Positions 9,612-20,154 of a stretch of 64,000 nucleotides of DNA are shown here, in pieces. Origin of the DNA: Micromonospora zingiberis. Its GTDB lineage: Bacteria; Actinomycetota; Actinomycetes; Mycobacteriales; Micromonosporaceae. The stretch is from the NCBI RefSeq assembly GCF_004331455.1, contig NZ_SJJR01000004.1, positions 124,001-188,000 of the forward strand, written 5' to 3'. Each line of letters starts with the position of its first letter. Position 1 is the first letter of the stretch. The notes beneath the pieces were generated by a model. The model worked only from the letters and a program-made list of their open reading frames with translations, made no database searches and was not told the origin of the DNA. Made by a program: the position numbers and the translations under genes.

Positions 9612-10199
9612 TCACCACCAGCGCTTGCGGGGCGGTCGGACGGTCACGTCACCGAAGATCACCCGGCAGCGGACCTCGACCACCGGGCCGCCCGGGGTGA
9701 CCGGACCGGTCAGCTTGGACTTCTTGCTCCCGAAGATCGCGCTGCCGGTGAGCCGCACGTCGGTGCCCTCCGGCACCACGATCGTGACGCTGCCGAAGAT
9801 CGCGTCCGCCTCGATGGTGGTGACCTGCCGGGACAACCGGGACTCGTGCAACTCGATCCGGCAGTCGCCGAACACGGCTCGGGCGTCGACGTGCTCCGGC
9901 ACCGCCCAGGCGCCCTTGCGTACCTCGCTGCCGAAGACGGCCAGCAGTTTCTCCGACGCCGGGGCGAGCGCGCCGCCCGGCCGGGCGGGGGAGCGGCCGG
10001 GCACACCCGGCAGGTCCGTGGTCAGCCGGGCCAGTTCGCCACGGGTCTGCGCGGCGTGGGCGGCCCCGGCCCGCTCCGTGTACTCGTCCAGGGTCAGCCG
10101 GCCCTCGGCCGTCGCCTTGCCGAGCAGATCCACGACCTCCTCCCGTTCCCGGTCGGAGACGCGTAGCCGGTCGTCGTCGTTGTGCCGTTCCCACTCCAC
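9612..10199 (-). CDS. DUF1707 protein with LiaF-like C-terminal domain
   Basis: A 195-residue soluble protein. Residues 7-60 form the DUF1707 domain common in actinobacteria (RVSDREREEVVDLLGKATAE, ending in a LTLDEYTERAGAA block). After a proline-rich linker, residues 85-190 form a beta-rich repeat domain (AVFGSEV, AVFGDCRIEL, AIFGSVTIVVPEG, AIFGSKKS, VIFGDVTV), as in the cell-wall-active antibiotic response/LiaF group. It has no membrane segment. Its position beside a two-component system and CPBP protease would suit an envelope-stress role, but this is inference. Confidence 0.88.
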   Translation of the reverse strand: MEWERHNDDDRLRVSDREREEVVDLLGKATAEGRLTLDEYTERAGAAHAAQTRGELARLTTDLPGVPGRSPARPGGALAPASEKLLAVFGSEVRKGAWAVPEHVDARAVFGDCRIELHESRLSRQVTTIEADAIFGSVTIVVPEGTDVRLTGSAIFGSKKSKLTGPVTPGGPVVEVRCRVIFGDVTVRPPRKRWW

Positions 10200-10256
10200 G
10201 CGCCGAGCCTACTGGCGCCCCGCACGCAGCCGGACAGCCCAGCCAGCCATTCAAGA

Positions 10257-10934
10257 TCAGCTGTACCTGATCCGCCCCGGGAGGACCAGGCCCAGGTCGT
10301 ACGCGAGGATCGTGGCCTGGACCCGGTCACGTACGCCGAGCTTGGTGAGCAGGCCGTTGACGTGGGTCTTCACCGTGCCGGTGGCGACACCGAGGCGACC
10401 CGCGATCTCACTGTTGGACAGTCCACCCGCGACCAGGAGCAGCACTTCCCGCTCCCGGGGAGTCAACCCGGTGACCGGCGACGGGCGATCCGGCGCGGGC
10501 GCGACGAACCCGCCGTTGGCGAAGGCGTCGATCAGCCGACGGGTCACCGGTGGGGCCAGCATGCCGTCACCGGCCGCCACCACCCGGACGGCGGCGATCA
10601 ACTCGTCCGGCTCGGCGTCCTTGAGCAGGAATCCGGAGGCGCCGACCCGCAGGGCGCGGAACACGTACTCGTCCAGGTCGAACGTGGTGAGCACCAGCAC
10701 CCGGGGACCGTCGCCGGCGGCGGTGAGCAGGCTGGTCGCGGTGAGCCCGTCCATGCCGGGCATCCGGATGTCCATCAGCACCACGTCCGGGGCCATCCGT
10801 CCGGCCAGTTCGACAGCGGCGGCGCCGTCGCCGGCCTCGCCGACCACGGTCAGGTCGGGCTCGGCGTCGAGGATGGCGACGAAGCCCGCGCGCACCACTG
10901 GCTGGTCGTCGACGACCAGCAGTCGGATGGACAT
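10257..10934 (-). CDS. NarL/LuxR-type response regulator
   Basis: A 225-residue regulator. The receiver domain (1-120) contains the acidic pair at Asp9-Asp10, phospho-acceptor Asp55 in VLMDIRMPG and the conserved Lys in GFLLKDAEP. The C-terminal LuxR helix-turn-helix (about 155-220) reads LTPREREVLLLVAGGLSNSE then GTVKTHVNGLLTKLG. The ATG at 10934 lies five bases after the stop of the histidine kinase gene, so the two are co-translated and form a cognate pair. Target genes are not shown; the divergent CPBP gene is the nearest candidate. Confidence 0.95.
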   Translation of the reverse strand: MSIRLLVVDDQPVVRAGFVAILDAEPDLTVVGEAGDGAAAVELAGRMAPDVVLMDIRMPGMDGLTATSLLTAAGDGPRVLVLTTFDLDEYVFRALRVGASGFLLKDAEPDELIAAVRVVAAGDGMLAPPVTRRLIDAFANGGFVAPAPDRPSPVTGLTPREREVLLLVAGGLSNSEIAGRLGVATGTVKTHVNGLLTKLGVRDRVQATILAYDLGLVLPGRIRYS

Positions 10935-10939
10935 CTTGG

Positions 10940-13516
10940 TCAGCTCCTGGGGGTCGGGACGGTCGGCAGCCACAGGTCCACGGTGCCGGGGCCGGTGGTG
11001 ATCGACCCGCCGAGGCCGGCGGCGCGGGCGGCGAGGCCGGCCGCGACCGGGCCAGCGGTGGCCGAGGGTACTCCGGACACGGAGATCGCGAGTCCGTCGA
11101 CCCGGTAGTCGAGCCGGACTCGGGCCGGGTCGGGATCGCCGGCTCCGAGGGCCCCCTCGACGAGCCGGTAGGCCGACAGTTCGACGGCTGCCGGGATCCG
11201 GGGTGGGTCGGCGGGCCGGTCCAGGTCGACCGGGCGGCCGCCGTTCCGGTACCGGGCACAGAGGTCGGCGAGCGCGGCCAGGGCGGGTTGCGGGCCGTCG
11301 TGCAGACCACTGAGCAGTTCCCGCATGCCCGCCAGCGCGGCCCGGGCCGCGGCAGCCACCGCGTCGAGCCGCGCTGTCCGGGATTCCGCACCGGCCGGCT
11401 CGCCGTCGACGGATGGCGGCACGGAGGCGTCCGCCGCCGGTCCGCTGTGCCCCGGTGGCTCGGCCACGGGGTCCGCGGCGGCCACCAGCCGGGCGGTATC
11501 CCGCAGGACGGCCTCGTGCAGTCCGTGACCGATCCGGATCCGTTCGGCGTGTACCTCGGCCACCACCCGGGCCGTCGCGGCGGCGAGCGCGTCGTGTTCC
11601 TGGTCGTCGACGCGGTCGTGCCGCCGCCGCATCGCCCGGCCCACCCCGTGGGCGGCGAGCAGCGGACCGGTGAGCAGCAACGCGGTCACGAACCCGACGA
11701 GGACCGCGGCGAAGAACGTGGCGAGGAACAGGGCCAGGGTGGACGCCTCCGGATCCGCTATCTGGGTGCCGCCGGCGGCGGCCACGGTCGCGGCGGCCAC
11801 CACTGCGAACCCGCCGGCCGCGACGGGTACCGCCAACCAGTTCGGTACGCCACGTCGGGTGGCGTACCGGCCGACCGCGTACACGGCCGCCACCTCGACG
11901 CAGGCACCGAACATCAGCCCGAAGAGGGCCAGTTCGGGCAGCAGGTCCAGGCCGATCACCAGTGGCCACGGCAGCGCCGCCAGCAGGGCCGCGCCGAGTG
12001 CGAGCCACGGCGCGCGGCGACGCAGCAGCAGCGGTGCGGCGCGTCCGATCAGCAACAGGGCCAGCAGGGCGAGGCCGACGGGATCCACCTCGGCCGGCGG
12101 CTCCTCGCCGGCCAGCGACAGGCCGAGCGGGAAGACCACGCACCCGGCGACCACGATGACGTCGGCCAGGCGTGCGCCACGCAGCCGACTGCGGGCGGTC
12201 AGCCAGCCGGCCAGGCCGGTGGCGGGCCGGAGCCGTCGGGCGGCGCCAACCTCCGCCGAATCCCGGCCGGGATCTGGTGGCATGGTGTCGTCGGATGCGG
12301 CGACCGGGCCGGCCGGCACCAGCGGTTCGGCCGCCGGCAGGATCGCGTGTACCCGCCAACCGCCCGCCGGGGCCGGTCCGGCGCTCAGCCGACCGCCCAG
12401 TTCAGCCGCTCGCCCAGCGGCCCCGGCGAGTCCGCGACCGGACCCCAACGAGCCGGCGGTGGCCGACCGGGACCCTGGCCCACCGGTCTGGGCCTCCGAT
12501 GGCGGGTTTCCGTCGTCCGACGCGCTCGGCCGCGGTCCGGCGTTCACCACGTCGACGTCCAGTCCGGTCGGGCCGTACCCGAGCCTGACCCGCACCGGCG
12601 CGCCGGGTGCGTACCGCAGGGCGTTGGTCAACGCCTCCCGCACGATCCCGTAGGCGGCTTCGGTGGCCGCCGGTGGTGGACCTGCCGGCGGCAGGTCGGA
12701 CTCGACCGTGATCGGCTGGCCCAGCCGCCGGAAGCCGGCGGCGAGATCGAGGATGCGTTCCGCCAGTGGCGTGCCGTCCTGCCGTTCGACGTCGCGCAGC
12801 ACGGTGACCAGTTGGCGCAGCGCGGCAAGGGTCTCCCGACCGGTGTCGGCCGCGAAGCCGAGCGCCTGTGTGGTCAACTCGGGCCGCCGGTCGGCCAGTC
12901 GTCGGGCCGCGGTGACCGTCACGACGATCGCGGTCAGGTGGTGGGCGCTGACGTCGTGTAGCTCTCGGGCCAGCCGGTGCCGTTCCACCGTGGCGGCCCG
13001 TTGCCGGTCGGCCTCGGCCCGGGCGAGGCGTTCGGCGGCCCGGTCGCGGGCCAGCCGCCACCGGCGCCGGCCCCGACCGAGGCCGGCCACGGCCAGGTAG
13101 ACCAGGGCGGCCAGCACGAGCAGGGCGACGTACTCCAGGACGGCACCCAACTGGTGCCAGCTCAGTACGCCCTCCCGGGCGGTGCAGGCGAGGACGGCGA
13201 TCGCCGTGACCCGGTGGCTCCGGTGTACGGCGACCGAGAAGAGCGCGACGAGATCCGCGACGCTCAGCACGAGCAACGCGTCGACGGGGGTGGCCAGGTG
13301 CCCGACCGTGAGACCGAGGAGCACGCCGGTCAGCGCCGCGACCGGCGCGCCCCGCCGGACGGCGAGAGCCACGGCCACCAGCACGGTGGTGGCCAGCGCG
13401 ACCGCCACCGGGCCGGCGGCGGGCGCGTCGCCACGCAGCACCGGAACTCCCGGCCAGACGGCCAGTTGGCAGCCGGCCAGCAGGCAGGGCAACAGCCAGT
13501 CCCGGTTCGGTCTCAT
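10940..13516 (-). CDS. Double-module NarL-type sensor histidine kinase
   Basis: An 858-residue protein, twice the usual length, made of two successive kinase modules. Module 1: hydrophobic segments in residues 8-145, HisKA_3 motif RLARELHDVSAHH with His187, ATPase N-box EALTNALRYA near 294-302 and a G-box near 359-376. Module 2: a second membrane block (about 450-625), a degenerate H-box GHGLHEAVL (His667) and an ATPase domain in which the N-box reads VEGALGAG, so the conserved Glu and Asn are lost, although the GLAARAAGLGG box remains. Module 2 therefore looks catalytically dead, perhaps a built-in regulatory or dimerisation partner. The start ATG at 13516 was chosen because hydrophobic coding sequence begins there. 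Confidence 0.9.
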   Translation of the reverse strand: MRPNRDWLLPCLLAGCQLAVWPGVPVLRGDAPAAGPVAVALATTVLVAVALAVRRGAPVAALTGVLLGLTVGHLATPVDALLVLSVADLVALFSVAVHRSHRVTAIAVLACTAREGVLSWHQLGAVLEYVALLVLAALVYLAVAGLGRGRRRWRLARDRAAERLARAEADRQRAATVERHRLARELHDVSAHHLTAIVVTVTAARRLADRRPELTTQALGFAADTGRETLAALRQLVTVLRDVERQDGTPLAERILDLAAGFRRLGQPITVESDLPPAGPPPAATEAAYGIVREALTNALRYAPGAPVRVRLGYGPTGLDVDVVNAGPRPSASDDGNPPSEAQTGGPGSRSATAGSLGSGRGLAGAAGRAAELGGRLSAGPAPAGGWRVHAILPAAEPLVPAGPVAASDDTMPPDPGRDSAEVGAARRLRPATGLAGWLTARSRLRGARLADVIVVAGCVVFPLGLSLAGEEPPAEVDPVGLALLALLLIGRAAPLLLRRRAPWLALGAALLAALPWPLVIGLDLLPELALFGLMFGACVEVAAVYAVGRYATRRGVPNWLAVPVAAGGFAVVAAATVAAAGGTQIADPEASTLALFLATFFAAVLVGFVTALLLTGPLLAAHGVGRAMRRRHDRVDDQEHDALAAATARVVAEVHAERIRIGHGLHEAVLRDTARLVAAADPVAEPPGHSGPAADASVPPSVDGEPAGAESRTARLDAVAAAARAALAGMRELLSGLHDGPQPALAALADLCARYRNGGRPVDLDRPADPPRIPAAVELSAYRLVEGALGAGDPDPARVRLDYRVDGLAISVSGVPSATAGPVAAGLAARAAGLGGSITTGPGTVDLWLPTVPTPRS

Positions 13517-13705
13517 CGGGGTACGACGATAGGCCGTTACGGTCGGCCCGTTCCCGACGGCCGGTACGCACACCGCCCGAACCCGACCGTCCACTCCGGA
13601 TCGTGCTGGAGCTGGCATGGCGGGGCCGGAGGCACAACCTGAGGTATAGGACGGATCGTGCCGGCGGGCGACGTGTCGGGTGCCGGCCCACGACAGGCTG
13701 GAAAC

Positions 13706-14782
13706 ATGACGAGCCCGCCCCCCGGTCAGCGTCCGGCCGACCTGCTTTCCGCCACCGAGGCACCCCCTGCGCTGCCGTCGGCACCCGCACACCCGTGGGC
13801 CGTGGGGCATCCGACAGTTCACCCCGATGCGCCTCCGTACCCGGCGGCCGTGGCAGCGCCACCGGGACGGATCCGGTCGGCGCCGGCCGGAACCCCGTAC
13901 CACCGGCTCGCCCGGACCACCGCGCACCGTTGGTGGCGGCCGATGGTCGGCACCCTGCTGGTGCTGGTGGTTGTTCCGCTGCTGTTCGTGTTGCTCGCGG
14001 CGCCCTTCTGGATCGCCGCCGAGCTGACCGGGCAGCCGGACGATGCGGACGGCATCGCCTCCTTCGGCCCGCTCGCCGACACGGCGCTGCTGCTGCTGTC
14101 GTTGGGGGTGATGACCCCGGTGGTGCTGCTGGCCGCGCGCTGGGTGCAGGCCCGGCCGGCCGGCAGTGTCTCCTCGGTGACCGGGCGGCTGCGCTGGCGT
14201 TGGCTCGCGGTCTGTCTCCTGCTCTCCGTGCCGACGGTCACGCTGATGGTGGGGGGTCTCGTCGGTTTGCTGGTCGTCACCGGCGACTGGACCGACGCCG
14301 ACACCGGGCCGATGAGCTGGGTCGGTCTGCGGACCTTGGCGATCAGTATGGCGGTGCTGCTGCCGCTGGTGCCGCTACAGGCCGCGGCCGAGGAGTACCT
14401 CTGCCGAGGCTGGCTGTTGCAGGCGGTCGGCGCCTACCTGCGTAGCCCGTGGATCGCGATCGTGCCGCAGGCGCTGCTCTTCGCGGCGGCACACGGCTGG
14501 GGTACCCGGTGGGGCTTCGCCGACCTGACGTTGTTCGGCCTGGTCACCGGCTGGTTGACGGTACGCACCGGCGGACTGGAGGCGGCGATCGGCTTGCACG
14601 TGGTCAACAACCTGGTCGCGCTGGGGCTGGCGGCGGCGACCGGAGATCTCGCCAGCGACGCCACCGCCGCGGACGCGCCGTGGCACCTGCTGGCGGTGAA
14701 CCTGTTCGTGATGGTCGGGTACGCCCTGGTGGTGGACCGGCTGGCGGCCCGGCGAGGGCTGGCCGCGACCGTTCCCGCCTGA
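13706..14782 (+). CDS. CPBP family intramembrane glutamic protease
   Basis: A 358-residue membrane protein with a proline-rich cytoplasmic N-terminus (about 85 residues) and roughly eight membrane segments. The CPBP/Abi motifs are intact: AAEEYLCRGW (the EExxxR motif), LLFAAAHGW (FxxxH) and HVVNN near the end. The ATG at 13706 is preferred over one 16 codons upstream because GGCTGGAAAC precedes it, though the ribosome site is weak. It is transcribed divergently from the double kinase gene, 189 bases away. A close paralogue lies at 30517-31428, also beside a kinase/regulator pair. Substrates are unknown; such proteins cleave or chaperone membrane partners. Confidence 0.9.
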   Translation: MTSPPPGQRPADLLSATEAPPALPSAPAHPWAVGHPTVHPDAPPYPAAVAAPPGRIRSAPAGTPYHRLARTTAHRWWRPMVGTLLVLVVVPLLFVLLAAPFWIAAELTGQPDDADGIASFGPLADTALLLLSLGVMTPVVLLAARWVQARPAGSVSSVTGRLRWRWLAVCLLLSVPTVTLMVGGLVGLLVVTGDWTDADTGPMSWVGLRTLAISMAVLLPLVPLQAAAEEYLCRGWLLQAVGAYLRSPWIAIVPQALLFAAAHGWGTRWGFADLTLFGLVTGWLTVRTGGLEAAIGLHVVNNLVALGLAAATGDLASDATAADAPWHLLAVNLFVMVGYALVVDRLAARRGLAATVPA

Positions 14783-14805
14783 CGAGTGTGGTGTTGGATG
14801 GGGTG

Positions 14806-15720
14806 ATGGAGATCATCGACCGTCTCACCGCCGCCTCCAGGATCGGGTTGGGACTGGCGGCCGTCGGCCGTCCGGGCTACATCAACCTGGGGCGCGTCGC
14901 GGATCTGCCGGTCGAGCGGACGGTGGAGGCGCTGTGCGCCCGCACGAGCGAACTTCTCGACCAGGCGTACGCGGCGGGCGTCAGGTATGTCGACGTCGCC
15001 CGATCGTACGGCCGGGCCGAGGAGTTCCTGGCGCAGTGGCTACGGAATCGGCCGGAGATCGACGACGTCGTGGTCGGCAGCAAGTGGGGCTACACCTACA
15101 CGGCCGGTTGGCGGGTCGAGGCCGAGACGCACGAGGTCAAGGATCACCGCGTCGCCACCTTCGACCGGCAGTACGGCGAGACCCGTGCGCTGCTCGGCGA
15201 CCGCCTCGATCTCTACCAGATCCACTCGGTCACCCCGGACAGTCCCGCCCTGCACGACGTGACCCTGCACCGCCGACTCGCCGATCTCGCCGAGCGGGGC
15301 GTGCTGGTCGGGCTCTCCACCAGCGGGCCCGCGCAGGCCGAGGTGATCCGTGGTGCGCTCGGCGTGCGGGTCGACGGTGAGCCGTTGTTCCGCAGCGTGC
15401 AGGCCACCTGGAATCTCCTGGAGCCCAGCGCCGGCCCGGCGTTGGCCGAGGCGCACGACGCGGGGTGTCTGGTCATCGTGAAGGAGGCGCTGGCCAACGG
15501 TCGTCTCGCCGTACGCGAGGACGTGGGCGACACGGTCGCGCTCGCGGCGGCGTTGCAGCAGCCGTGGGCGGGGATCGTCCTCTCCGGAGCCGCGACGAGC
15601 GACCAGCTCGCCTCGAACCTGCGGGCGGAGACGCTCACCGTCGATCCCGCGCGCTGGGCGGACCTGGCCGTCGCGGCCCCGCGCTACTGGCAGGAACGAG
15701 CGGACCTGCCCTGGACGTGA
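14806..15720 (+). CDS. Aldo/keto reductase family protein
   Basis: A 304-residue NAD(P)H-dependent oxidoreductase of the aldo/keto reductase superfamily. The catalytic set is visible: Asp and Tyr in YVDVARSYGRAEEF, Lys in VVVGSKWGY and His in LYQIHSVTPDS. The cofactor-binding end has GAATSDQLASNL. It starts at ATG 14806, 23 bases after the CPBP stop, so it may be read from the same transcript. Other in-frame starts lie inside the CPBP gene and were rejected. The substrate is unknown. Confidence 0.9.
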   Translation: MEIIDRLTAASRIGLGLAAVGRPGYINLGRVADLPVERTVEALCARTSELLDQAYAAGVRYVDVARSYGRAEEFLAQWLRNRPEIDDVVVGSKWGYTYTAGWRVEAETHEVKDHRVATFDRQYGETRALLGDRLDLYQIHSVTPDSPALHDVTLHRRLADLAERGVLVGLSTSGPAQAEVIRGALGVRVDGEPLFRSVQATWNLLEPSAGPALAEAHDAGCLVIVKEALANGRLAVREDVGDTVALAAALQQPWAGIVLSGAATSDQLASNLRAETLTVDPARWADLAVAAPRYWQERADLPWT

Positions 15721-15765
15721 GCGGGTCGACCAGTCCGTCCGCGCGCCCCGCTGACGCGGTGAGGT

Positions 15766-15909
15766 CGCCGGGGTGATGATCTTCACCTCGTTCGCGGCGA
15801 GGGCGTCCCGCAGGTTGGCGGGCGGCATGGCGTCGGTGATCAGGTAGTCGGCGCTGCCCAGCTCGGACACCTGGGCGAACAGCTTGCGGTCGAGCTTGGA
15901 GGAGCCGTC
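15766..15909 (-). pseudogene. C-terminal remnant of a DeoR/GlpR-family regulator
   Basis: About 48 codons on the minus strand translate to a segment starting DGSSKLDRKLFAQVSEL, then DYLITDAMPP and EVKIITPAT. This is the typical end of DeoR-family sugar-phosphate sensors (SSK..R..LA.V..L....LITD). No helix-turn-helix or sensor core remains on either side, and no plausible start precedes it. It is best read as a gene decayed by deletion between the aldo/keto reductase and the TetR-gap pair. Confidence 0.75.
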
Positions 15910-15992
15910 CCGCCGTCTCGGCGGTAAGGCGGTATCCCGCTCACCAGCATCCCACCATGACGCCGGAACCGAGATGTGCAAAGGAGGTTGCG

Positions 15993-16014
15993 CTGTACCT
16001 ACTGGTATGTACAG
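15993..16014. promoter_or_regulatory. Palindromic operator of the TetR-gap operon
   Basis: A 22-bp near-perfect palindrome with outer arms CTGTAC/GTACAG and inner arms TAC/GTA sits immediately before the TetR start codon. An AAAGGAGG at 15980-15987 lies just upstream, so a start near 16007-16025 is constrained to overlap or follow the operator. The site suits autorepression by the TetR protein. Confidence 0.75.
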
Positions 16015-16015
16015 A

Positions 16016-17627
<1,612 letters not shown>

Positions 17628-17642
17628 CGTGGCTCCGCGCTG

Positions 17643-17683
17643 CGCCAGGACGGCCACGGCGGGATGCGATGGCCGTCCTGGCG
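17643..17683. terminator. Strong stem-loop terminator between gap and the secreted protein gene
   Basis: Fourteen-base perfect arms (17643-17656 with 17670-17683) enclose a 13-base loop, placed between two convergent genes. It should stop transcription from both sides. There is no clear U-tract, as is common in GC-rich actinobacteria. Confidence 0.85.
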
Positions 17684-17696
17684 GTCCTGGTCGTGG

Positions 17697-18251
17697 TCAG
17701 CTCAACGTGAAGGTCGCCTCGTCGACGTCGAAGGTCGTGACGCCGTTGCCGGCCGTCTCGCTGGCGACGAAGCTGACCGTCGCGGTGCGTTCGGTCGTCG
17801 CCGTCCCCGTCGACATGGCGTACTGCCGCCACTGCGGCCCGCCGTCGAAGGCCAGCGAGAACCTCGTCTTCGGGGGTATCCCGGTGACCGCCAGCCCGAC
17901 GTTCAGGTAATCGCCTCGGCTGGTCTCCGTGGTGGTGGTCCGGACCCAGAAGCGGACCGTCAGGTCGCAGTCGGCCGGCACCGTGACGGTGGTGCGCAGC
18001 AGGTCGGTACGCGTGACGTCCAGCCCGGCGAAGGTGGCGTACGCGCGGCCGGTGTGTGCGGGTCGGGCCTGGTCGCCGAGCACGACGATGCGGGGGCCGG
18101 CGGTCCAGCCGGTGGCGCCGCGCTCGAAGCCCGGGTTCGCGTGGATCTGCCCGGTGCAGGGCGCGTCGGCCGCCGGCCGGCCGGCGGGCGCGCTGCCCGT
18201 GGTGAGGAGCAGCACGGCCGCAGCCGAGGCGGTGGTGACGAAGATCTTCAT
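17697..18251 (-). CDS. Secreted carbohydrate-binding (CBM-like) protein
   Basis: A 184-residue secreted protein. The signal peptide MKIFVTTASAAAVLLLTTGS is followed by APAGRP. The mature part (about 155 residues) resembles a single beta-sandwich domain of the CBM4/9-galactose-binding type (NPGFERGATGWTAG near the start, then RAYATF and a final DVDEATFTLS strand). No catalytic domain is attached. The start ATG at 18251 has GGGAGGAC just before it. It could bind cell-wall or plant polysaccharide; the ligand is unknown. Confidence 0.8.
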   Translation of the reverse strand: MKIFVTTASAAAVLLLTTGSAPAGRPAADAPCTGQIHANPGFERGATGWTAGPRIVVLGDQARPAHTGRAYATFAGLDVTRTDLLRTTVTVPADCDLTVRFWVRTTTTETSRGDYLNVGLAVTGIPPKTRFSLAFDGGPQWRQYAMSTGTATTERTATVSFVASETAGNGVTTFDVDEATFTLS

Positions 18252-18443
18252 CAGTCCTCCCCGTGTCAGGGCGTTCGATACAGATCGACCATGCTCGATG
18301 CATTTCGGCGCGTCAAGCCCTTCAGGCCGGTCGGGGCGAGACAGAACTGCCGCCGGAGCAAGCCCTGGACCCGTTCTTGACCTGATCCGAGGTTGAAGTT
18401 CGAGACTGGCGCCAGGCAATGACGGACCACGGGAGGCGTACGG

Positions 18444-19352
18444 ATGCAGGCGGTGGTTTTCCGGCAGGTCGGCGGGCCGGAGGTGCTGGAGTGGGCGCAG
18501 ATCGAGACCCCGGACGCGGGGCCCGGCGAGGTCCGAGTGCGGGTACGAGCCGCCGGTGTGCAGCCGATCGACTGCGCGGTGCGGGCTGGGTTCACGCCCG
18601 CCTGGCGGAAGCCGGAACTGCCAGCGGTGCCGGGCAACGAGTTTGCCGGGGTGGTCGATCAGGTCGGTGCCGGGGTCACCGGGTTCGTGGTCGGCGACGA
18701 GGTGCTGGGTTTCGGGTTCATGAACGCGGCGGCCGAGTTCATCGCGGTGCCCGCCGACCAGGTGACCGCCAAGCCGGCCGGGATGCCGTGGGAGGTCGCG
18801 GGTGGCTTCAGCGGTGCGGCCCAGACCGCGCACATCGCCCTCGACCAGCTCCGCCCGACGCACGGCGAGACTCTGCTCGTGCACGGTGCGGCCGGTGCCG
18901 TCGGCGCGGTCGCGGTGCAACTCGCCCGCAGCTCAGGAGCCCGCGTCGTGGGCACGGCCAGCGCCGCCAACCAGGACTATCTGCGTTCCCTTGGCGCCGT
19001 ACCGGTCGTCTACGGCGCCCACCTGTCCGATCAGCTCCGCACGTTACTGCCGGAGGGCGCCGATGCCGTCCTCGACGGTGCCGGCGGTGCGGCGCTCACC
19101 CTGTCGCTCGCCCTGTGCGCCGACCGTTCCCGGATCCTCACCCTGACCGAGCACGCCCGTGCTGCCGACCTCGGCATCCGGACCACCCCGAACCTGCGCT
19201 CGGCCGCTCGCCTCGCCACACTCGCCGCGCGCTACGCCACGGGCGACCTGCGCTTCCCGGTCCGCCGTACCTATCCGATGGACCGGGCCGCCGATGCCCA
19301 CCGAGAGGTGGCGACCGGCCACGGTCGGGGCAAGGTCGTCCTCGTCGCGTGA
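18444..19352 (+). CDS. Zinc-independent MDR alcohol dehydrogenase/quinone oxidoreductase
   Basis: A 302-residue medium-chain dehydrogenase/reductase. The N-terminal GroES-like domain reads MQAVVFRQVGGPEVLEW with GVQPIDCAVRAG; the nucleotide-binding motif is HGAAGAVGAVAVQLA near 149-163. Structural and catalytic zinc ligands are lacking, placing it with NADPH:quinone oxidoreductases and enoyl reductases. The ATG at 18444 has GGGAGG upstream. It is divergent from the secreted CBM gene, with 192 bases between them. A detoxification role is likely but unproved. Confidence 0.9.
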   Translation: MQAVVFRQVGGPEVLEWAQIETPDAGPGEVRVRVRAAGVQPIDCAVRAGFTPAWRKPELPAVPGNEFAGVVDQVGAGVTGFVVGDEVLGFGFMNAAAEFIAVPADQVTAKPAGMPWEVAGGFSGAAQTAHIALDQLRPTHGETLLVHGAAGAVGAVAVQLARSSGARVVGTASAANQDYLRSLGAVPVVYGAHLSDQLRTLLPEGADAVLDGAGGAALTLSLALCADRSRILTLTEHARAADLGIRTTPNLRSAARLATLAARYATGDLRFPVRRTYPMDRAADAHREVATGHGRGKVVLVA

Positions 19353-19459
19353 TCCTCGCGGTGATCCTGCCCCGCCGCGCGGCTGGGTCGGGAGGCCGAG
19401 CAGCCACACAGAACCTAGCCGTTGCCGCCACCGCCAGCAGGCAAGATCCCGTATCGGCG

Positions 19460-20050
19460 TTACGCGCCGTGCCACATGGGTTGGAGCAGCGGACCTCCCT
19501 CGGGCAGTCGTAGCGCCGCGCCGTGGTCGGTGAAGCCGTGCCGGGCGTACAACTTCCGGTTCAGCGGGGTTGACGCCTCCAGATACACCGGCAGACCCAA
19601 CCGGTGCGCGCGGTCGAGGCCGTAGCGCAGCATCGCGGTTCCGGCGCCGAGCCCACGACGCTTCGGGACGGTCCCCATGGACGCGAGGTAGATGTGGGGC
19701 ACCGTGGGATGTCGTGCCGCCGTGAGCGACCGGACCGCGGCCAGACGTGGCGGCAGCCCAGCGTCGCCGGCCGGCACCTCGATGTCCTCCGGCGTCTCGC
19801 CCCGGTCGAGCCAGATCGACGCTGCGACGGCTTCGCCCTCCCGGGTGAACGCGACGACCAGGGCCTCGGCGTCGACTGCGGCGGCCAGCGACGCCCCGAG
19901 CATCTCGCGCATGGCGGCCAGCCGCGCGCCCGGATCGGGGACGAGCCAGGCGGTGACGGCCTCGTCGGCGAAAGCCTCGAGACACAGCGCCAGCACGGTG
20001 TCGAGCTCCGACGAAAGGGCGGGACGGGCGGTCAGCGTGGTGGCGGTCAT
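19460..20050 (-). CDS. GNAT family N-acetyltransferase
   Basis: A 196-residue acetyltransferase. The acetyl-CoA binding loop is VPKRRGLGAGTAMLRYGLDR, and the C-terminal PVYLEAS...LYARHGF element is typical of the family. The start ATG at 20050 matches the fold; upstream in-frame sequence is not conserved-looking. It is divergently transcribed from the zinc-knuckle TetR gene and probably controlled by it through the shared 104-base promoter. The acceptor molecule is unknown. Confidence 0.9.
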   Translation of the reverse strand: MTATTLTARPALSSELDTVLALCLEAFADEAVTAWLVPDPGARLAAMREMLGASLAAAVDAEALVVAFTREGEAVAASIWLDRGETPEDIEVPAGDAGLPPRLAAVRSLTAARHPTVPHIYLASMGTVPKRRGLGAGTAMLRYGLDRAHRLGLPVYLEASTPLNRKLYARHGFTDHGAALRLPEGGPLLQPMWHGA

Positions 20051-20118
20051 CGAGTTTCCTTCCGCTGCGCTCGGTGTGTCTCCCACACTTGCTGCGGCGT
20101 CGGCATCCGCGGAAGTAG

Positions 20119-20145
20119 TTTCGTCACACGGAAGGTGAGACGAAA
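20119..20145. promoter_or_regulatory. Operator-like inverted repeat between GNAT and TetR genes
   Basis: TTTCGTC (20119-20125) and GACGAAA (20139-20145) form seven-base arms around a 13-base spacer, ten bases before the TetR start in the divergent promoter. This is a good candidate for the site bound by the adjacent TetR protein. Confidence 0.6.
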
Positions 20146-20154
20146 GAGGCGGCG

